A program made the translations under genes and the position numbers. Source: DAOOVD01 sp035369845 (lineage in GTDB: Bacteria; Bacillota; Desulfotomaculia; Desulfotomaculales; Pelotomaculaceae). Taken from it: a stretch of 8,961 nt of DNA. How positions within the stretch are numbered: the first letter of the stretch is position 1; each line of letters opens with the position of its first letter. Where the stretch lies: assembly GCA_035369845.1 (NCBI GenBank), contig DAOOVD010000075.1, positions 1 to 8,961 of the forward strand. The letters are read 5' to 3'. Positions 6,403-8,961 of this stretch are shown piece by piece. Below the pieces are notes generated by a model. That model saw only the letters and a list, made by a program, of their open reading frames with translations. It made no database searches and was not told the DNA's origin.

Positions 6403-7388
6403 ATGAAAAATGTCAGGATTATACCGGCTATACCAAAAGAGAATAAAAAACTCAAGGTTGCCGCCTATTGCCGGGTAAGTACGTCCGGACCGGAACAACT
6501 GCGCAGCCTGGATATTCAAATAACTACACCAAGATGATTCGGAACCATCCCGACTGGATTTTTGCCGGCGTGTTCTTTGACATAGAAAGCGGGTTGAGAC
6601 GAAGTGGCAGAACCGGGCTGGACAAAATGCTTAAGAAAGCGTCGAAGGGCAAAATCGATTACATCATCACCAAGTCAATTAGCAGAGTTTCAAGAGATAC
6701 TTTGGAGGTTTTGAAGATTATAAGATTTTTGAGAGAGCGAGGGATCAATATGCATTTTGAGAATGAGAATCTGGATTCAATCAATGTGGACAAAGAATTT
6801 GAGATTACACTCATGGGTATGCTGGCACAGGACGAGAGCAGGAATACCAGCGAAAACATTCAGTGGGGATTTCGGCGCAAGTTCGAAAAGAGCGATATCT
6901 TTACGAAGTATAAGAATTTCATGGGATATGACTGTGTTAATGGTGAGATTGTAATAGTTCCGGAGCAAGCAGAAGTGGTCAGAAAGATATTTGATTTATA
7001 TTTACAAGGCTTAACATTCGGGCAGATAAAATATTATCTCGAGTCCCAGGGAATTAAAACTGTGACTGGCAAGAACCATTGGGACACGACAACGATCCAG
7101 AAGATGCTCAAGAACGAGAAATACAAAGGAGATACTTTGCTGCAAAAGACTTTTACGGAAGACTATATGACAGGTAAGAAAGTCAAGAATATTGGATAAC
7201 GCAGCCGGTATTATGTAAAGGACAGCCATCCGGCTATTGTTTCCGTCGAAGTATTTGATAAGGTGCAAGAGGAAATGGCCAAGCGCTCAAGGCTTGTCAG
7301 AAAAGAAGATGGCTTGATAGAATACAGAGGAAGCAAATATAATGGTAAATACCTAATGGGGAACTTGCTAGTGTGTGGCGATTGCTAT
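6403..7388 (+). pseudogene. Large serine recombinase (integrase/resolvase family), broken and truncated
   Basis: The family catalyses site-specific recombination through a serine-DNA intermediate and mobilises integrative elements. From ATG 6403 the frame reads KKLKVAAYCRVSTSGPEQL, with the nucleophile S26 in CRVST. It then shifts by -1 (or -4) near 6515-6530, where the first frame stops at TGA 6535-6537. The protein continues in the next frame with MIRNHPDWIFAGVFFDIESG, KGKIDYIITKSISRVSRDTL and FLRERGINMHFENENLDS. The recombinase domain follows (EQAEVVRKIFDLYLQGLTF, then GKNHWDTTTIQKMLKNEKYK). A nonsense codon TAA 7197-7199 follows KKVKNIG, where relatives as I recall them carry Gln. The same frame then resumes with SHPAIVSVEVFDKVQEEMA and ends in the zinc ribbon CGDC (7374-7385), where the IS begins. 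About 200 C-terminal residues are missing compared with typical members of 500-560 residues. GAAGG at 6395-6399 is a closely spaced ribosome site. The gene is inactive as it stands. Confidence 0.9.
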
Positions 7389-7424
7389 TTAGCCCCCCAA
7401 AAAGGTTGGACAGGTTTTCTTAAT
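7389..7424 (+). repeat. Left inverted repeat of the IS3-family element
   Basis: C6A5 at 7393-7403, then GGTTGGACAGG and TTTTCTTAAT. It matches the right repeat in CCCCCCAAAA, GACA and TCTTAAT, with small gaps. The outermost bases read TTAG rather than the TGA seen at the other end, so the left tip may be mutated or trimmed. Confidence 0.7.
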
Positions 7425-7434
7425 CTGTTATTCT
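7407..7434 (+). promoter_or_regulatory. Candidate IS promoter within the left end
   Basis: TGGACA (7407-7412), a 16-nt spacer and TATTCT (7429-7434), preceded by an extended TGT at 7426-7428. It lies at the left inverted repeat, where IS3 elements commonly place their transposase promoter. Transcription would begin very close to the orfA ribosome binding site at 7441. The -10 is only a 4/6 match. Confidence 0.35.
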
Positions 7435-7454
7435 AATTAAGGGAGGCAAAGTTG

Positions 7455-7754
7455 ATGCAACGGAAAAAGTATTCACCAGAATTCAAGCAACAGATCATCA
7501 AAGAAGTCCGCGAAGTGGGTAATGGTTCAATTGTGGCCCGTAAACACGGTATTAGTCAAACCATCGTGAACAGATGGTTCAGGCAATCGAGAAACAACGG
7601 CTTCAGCCACTCCGGCCATCAAATGCCGCAGGATCATAAACAGATATTAGCCGAGAATGAGCAACTCAAAAAGTTACTGGGCAAAAAGGAACTAGAAATC
7701 GAGATCCTGCGTGATCTGTTAAAAAAAACAAACCCACAATTAAAGATAAAGTAA
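7455..7754 (+). CDS. IS3-family transposase OrfA (helix-turn-helix, leucine zipper)
   Basis: OrfA is the DNA-binding regulator and first half of the IS3 transposase. The 99-residue product begins MQRKKYSPEFKQQIIKEV. It has a helix-turn-helix of the Tnp_1/HTH type around GNGSIVARKHGISQTIVNRW (about 22-41) and a C-terminal leucine-zipper helix ENEQLKKLLGKKELEIEILR (72-91), used for multimerisation. ATG 7455 is preceded by GGGAGG (7441-7446) at 8 nt, a strong ribosome site; an adjacent upstream TTG is less likely. The last codons contain a run of eight A (7721-7728), after which OrfA ends at TAA 7752 while the -1 frame continues into OrfB. The reading frame itself is intact. Confidence 0.93.
   Translation: MQRKKYSPEFKQQIIKEVREVGNGSIVARKHGISQTIVNRWFRQSRNNGFSHSGHQMPQDHKQILAENEQLKKLLGKKELEIEILRDLLKKTNPQLKIK
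7716..7754 (+). promoter_or_regulatory. Programmed -1 frameshift site of the IS3 element
   Basis: CTG TTA AAA AAA ACA in the OrfA frame contains eight consecutive A (7721-7728). Slippage by -1 joins the leucine-zipper frame to the OrfB frame 24-31 nt before the OrfA stop. IS3 elements typically use such A-rich slippery runs to make OrfAB. A weak downstream stem, GGATA 7770-7774 with TATCC 7784-7788, might help but is unconvincing. Confidence 0.7.
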
Positions 7755-8545
7755 ACATAGCTCACAAATGGATATCCTCAGGTTATCCAGCATCATTTGT
7801 ATTACAAGTGGTCGGCATCAGCGGATCCACCTATTATTACAGGCTGAAGCACAAACCAGGACCACGCAAGCACGGTAGTGGCCGTAAGGATTCTCAGTAC
7901 TCCTGCAGCAGAGACGGCAAACCCGTATGCAACGAACAGATCAAAGAGTGGCTCTGCGAGCTGATCTCCGGCGAAGGTAATGCCTACGGATATAAGAAAC
8001 TCACCCATGCCCTGCGTAGAAACAATAACCTCATAATCAACAAGAAAAAGGTGTACCGCCTGTGTAAGGAACTAAACATCCTACGGCCGCAACGAAAACT
8101 AAGGAATAAGCATCCCAGGCGATTAGCCAGAAACCGCATAATCACAGCATCAAATCAATTGTGGGAAACAGACTTGAAATATGGCTATATTGCTGGAGAA
8201 GGCCGTTTTTTCTACGTTATGCCAGTCATAGATGTGTTTGACCGTTCCATAATTGATTATCATATTGGGCTGTCCTGTGAAGCCGGCGATGCCGTCAGAA
8301 TACTAAAAAGCTCCCTTTTTAAGAGGCAGCTATACGGGACAACCAAGCCGGTTATACGCACGGATAATGGTCCGCAGTACATCAGTGATTTGTTTGAAAA
8401 AACCTGTTTGGATCTTGATATGGAGCACGAACGGATACCTTTCAAAACGCCCAATAAAAATGCTCATATTGAATCATTTAACTGTATTCTTGAGGAGGAA
8501 TGCCTATCTCGATATGTTGCAGAGCCAGAATGGCTTCAAAATTGA
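7721..8545 (+). CDS. IS3-family transposase OrfB (DDE integrase domain), C-terminally truncated
   Basis: OrfB carries the retroviral-integrase-like catalytic domain. Its frame is -1 relative to OrfA and is open from 7715. Just after the A8 run it reads KPTIKDKVNIAHKWISSGYP and then SFVLQVVGISGSTYYYR, family-typical sequence lying upstream of the only plausible internal start, GTG 7808. It is therefore probably made as an OrfAB fusion by programmed frameshifting. From 7808, the HTH_21-like region YGYKKLTHALRRNN precedes the DDE residues: D122 in WETDLKYG, D186 in IRTDNGPQY and E222 in HIESFN, a D-D(35)E arrangement. After CLSRY the family sequence stops (8515). Nine unrelated residues follow to TGA 8543-8545, and the usual tail with its YNxxRxHxxL motif is missing. 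The product is probably defective. Confidence 0.88.
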   Translation, partial: KKNKPTIKDKVNIAHKWISSGYPASFVLQVVGISGSTYYYRLKHKPGPRKHGSGRKDSQYSCSRDGKPVCNEQIKEWLCELISGEGNAYGYKKLTHALRRNNNLIINKKKVYRLCKELNILRPQRKLRNKHPRRLARNRIITASNQLWETDLKYGYIAGEGRFFYVMPVIDVFDRSIIDYHIGLSCEAGDAVRILKSSLFKRQLYGTTKPVIRTDNGPQYISDLFEKTCLDLDMEHERIPFKTPNKNAHIESFNCILEEECLSRYVAEPEWLQN

Positions 8546-8748
8546 TTATGTACGGGTTTAAGTCTAATGAGCATAATTGCCGGCAAGTCAGCCGTTTATC
8601 GAAGCGAAGCGGAGACCCTTTACCTGGAGCGGCAGGATGTGTTAGCCTGGCCGGGATAGGGATATGGCTTGGCCACATCCCGCTATCCCTTGGAAACACA
8701 GCCTGCAGAGGCTCCAGGTCAAGGGCGGCGCATTGAGGCTCCAACATA
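8513..8748 (+). ncRNA. Structured element of unknown type replacing the 3' end of orfB (RNA or foldback mini-element)
   Basis: Hand folding gives one closed structure. The terminal helix pairs 8513-8519 with 8742-8748 and 8522-8526 with 8737-8741, around a 2-nt bulge. Hairpin A pairs 8545-8550 with 8572-8577. Hairpin B pairs 8587-8589 and 8592-8594 with 8614-8616 and 8610-8612. The long rod C pairs 8616-8620/8721-8725 (its first pair competes with hairpin B), 8622-8630/8711-8719 (9 perfect bp), 8632-8636/8702-8706 and 8638-8643/8695-8700. It continues with 8653-8659/8683-8689, 8660-8663/8677-8680 and 8665-8668/8672-8675, ending in a TTG loop. Rod C alone has about 40 pairs. The segment is more GC-rich than the surrounding IS and lies where the OrfB C-terminus should be encoded. 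It matches no RNA family I can name, and a DNA foldback role (MITE-like) is equally possible. Confidence 0.5.
8616..8725 (+). repeat. Long imperfect inverted repeat (rod C)
   Basis: A 110-nt rod. ACCTGGAGC (8622-8630) faces GCTCCAGGT (8711-8719), GCAGG faces CCTGC, TGTGTT faces AACACA, and GGGATAG faces CTATCCC. The tip GGATATGGC / GCCACATCC has one A-C mismatch. The only sizeable interruption is an internal loop at 8644-8652 opposite 8690-8694. Confidence 0.85.
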
Positions 8749-8785
8749 GCTGATATTTCATAAAATTGTATGATACTAAAAGCTA

Positions 8786-8816
8786 TTAAGAGCAAGTGTC
8801 TAATTTTGGGGGGTCA
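8786..8816 (-). repeat. Right inverted repeat of the IS3-family element
   Basis: Read on the minus strand it is TGACCCCCCAAAATTAGACA followed by CTTGCTCTTAA, parallel to the left end. The element terminates in TCA at 8814-8816, the expected partner of a TGA end. Confidence 0.7.
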
Positions 8817-8892
8817 AGCCGCCAACCTGAGCAAACGCAACACCGAACACAGGATATACCCTTACTTGCTACGTAATGTCACTATCGTCTAC
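8817..8892 (+). pseudogene. Fragment of a second IS3-type transposase OrfB
   Basis: Immediately right of the IS end, the frame containing 8818 reads QAANLSKRNTEHRIYPYLLR followed by NVTI. This is the linker segment that precedes the DDE domain in another branch of IS3-family OrfB proteins, where it is usually followed by RPNQVWxTDITYI. Here similarity stops after NVTI (about 8889), and the following residues (VYSKSESVILQNLCF, on to TAG 8950-8952) look unrelated. Both ends are therefore missing. The sequence differs clearly from the OrfB of the intact-looking IS, so it derives from a separate element. Confidence 0.65.
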
Positions 8893-8961
8893 TCAAAGAG
8901 TGAAAGTGTAATTTTGCAGAATCTTTGTTTCAGCCATTTGCACAATAATTAGGCTAAAAAT
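8893..8961. other. AT-rich tail with no assignable gene
   Basis: No coding homology is evident. GAAAGTGTAATTTTGCAG at about 8900-8917 resembles an insertion-sequence terminus and echoes the AAGTGTCTAATTTTG inside the right repeat at 8795-8809, differing by a 2-nt gap. This may mark another element boundary. Confidence 0.25.

Larger units (their letters stand above)
7389..8816 (+). mobile_element. IS3-family insertion sequence with degenerate 3' end
   Basis: The element runs from about 7389-7392 to 8816. The left end AGCCCCCCAAAAAGGTTGG and the reverse complement of the right end, TGACCCCCCAAAATTAGACA, match imperfectly, and the match continues inwards to CTTAAT on both sides. Inside are OrfA, a -1 frameshift region and OrfB with a DDE triad, the standard IS3-family plan. 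The left flank is a serine recombinase gene and the right flank is a fragment of another transposase. I see no target-site duplication. OrfB lacks its C-terminus, which is replaced by a structured segment (8513-8748), so autonomous transposition is doubtful. Confidence 0.85.

Noticed and set aside
8560..8612. Hammerhead ribozyme core (CTAATGAG with a later GAAGC)
   Set aside because: The invariant CUGANGA and GAAA elements are not matched (A for G at the third position, GAAG instead of GAAA), and the surrounding helices are not arranged as three hammerhead stems.
8638..8700. Integron attC site (GTTAGCC next to paired arms)
   Set aside because: The R box consensus GTTRRRY is not met, the matching RYYYAAC box is absent, and no integrase is nearby.
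8616..8725. 6S RNA or SRP RNA
   Set aside because: The rod shape is suggestive, but the SRP GGAA-type tip with its conserved asymmetric loop is absent (the tip loop is TTG), and a location inside an IS is not expected for either.
8500..8736. Plus-strand frame of 78 codons across the structured segment
   Set aside because: Its sequence is low in hydrophobic-core pattern and is explained by base pairing of the DNA. There is no recognisable domain, although GAGGAGG upstream (the end of OrfB) gives a chance ribosome site.
8478..8795. Minus-strand frame of 105 codons over the structured segment
   Set aside because: No recognisable family. It spans OrfB, the foldback segment and the spacer, so it crosses unrelated sequence units.
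1..8961. CRISPR array, tRNA or rRNA genes
   Set aside because: No regularly spaced direct repeats, no tRNA cloverleaf with a T-loop GTTCRA and acceptor pairing, and no rRNA-like sequence were seen.

Overview
The window looks like a chromosomal stretch of a moderately GC-rich Firmicute, most plausibly a Peptococcaceae-type anaerobe. This is inferred from strong AGGAGG-type ribosome binding sites, frequent TTG/GTG starts, a standalone RtcB, a DmpI-like tautomerase, a clostridial-type serine recombinase and IS3-family debris. No rRNA, tRNA or CRISPR array is visible, so the organism cannot be fixed from sequence alone.

Bases 1-6290 are a housekeeping/metabolic backbone. The tail of an unidentified gene (1-98) runs into rtcB (RNA ligase), followed directly by a small DmpI-type 4-oxalocrotonate tautomerase whose catalytic proline sits behind an ATA codon. 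On the minus strand, convergent with these, is a serine alpha/beta hydrolase. Its start region overlaps a near-consensus plus-strand SigA-type promoter that points at a nitroreductase-family gene through a leader of about 200 nt. A likely operon follows: a radical SAM protein with a CX4CX2C cluster motif, the remnant of a class I methyltransferase, and an RlmD/RlmCD-type 23S rRNA uracil-C5 methyltransferase. It closes with a clear intrinsic terminator at 6322-6355.

Bases 6356-8961 are a graveyard of mobile DNA with lower GC. A large serine recombinase gene is broken by a frameshift and a nonsense codon, then cut off inside its zinc ribbon by an IS3-family element (about 7389-8816). That element has recognisable inverted repeats, an OrfA with a leucine zipper, an A8 slippery run for -1 frameshifting, and an OrfB with an intact DDE triad but a missing C-terminus. 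Right of the element lies a fragment of a different IS3-type transposase, so the element sits at a junction between two unrelated sequences.

The most striking signal is inside the IS. Where the C-terminus of OrfB should be encoded, about 236 nt (8513-8748) fold, by hand inspection, into one closed structure. It has a terminal helix, two smaller hairpins and a long rod with about 40 base pairs. It could be a structured non-coding RNA or a foldback mini-element that replaced the transposase 3' end. I do not recognise it as a known RNA family.
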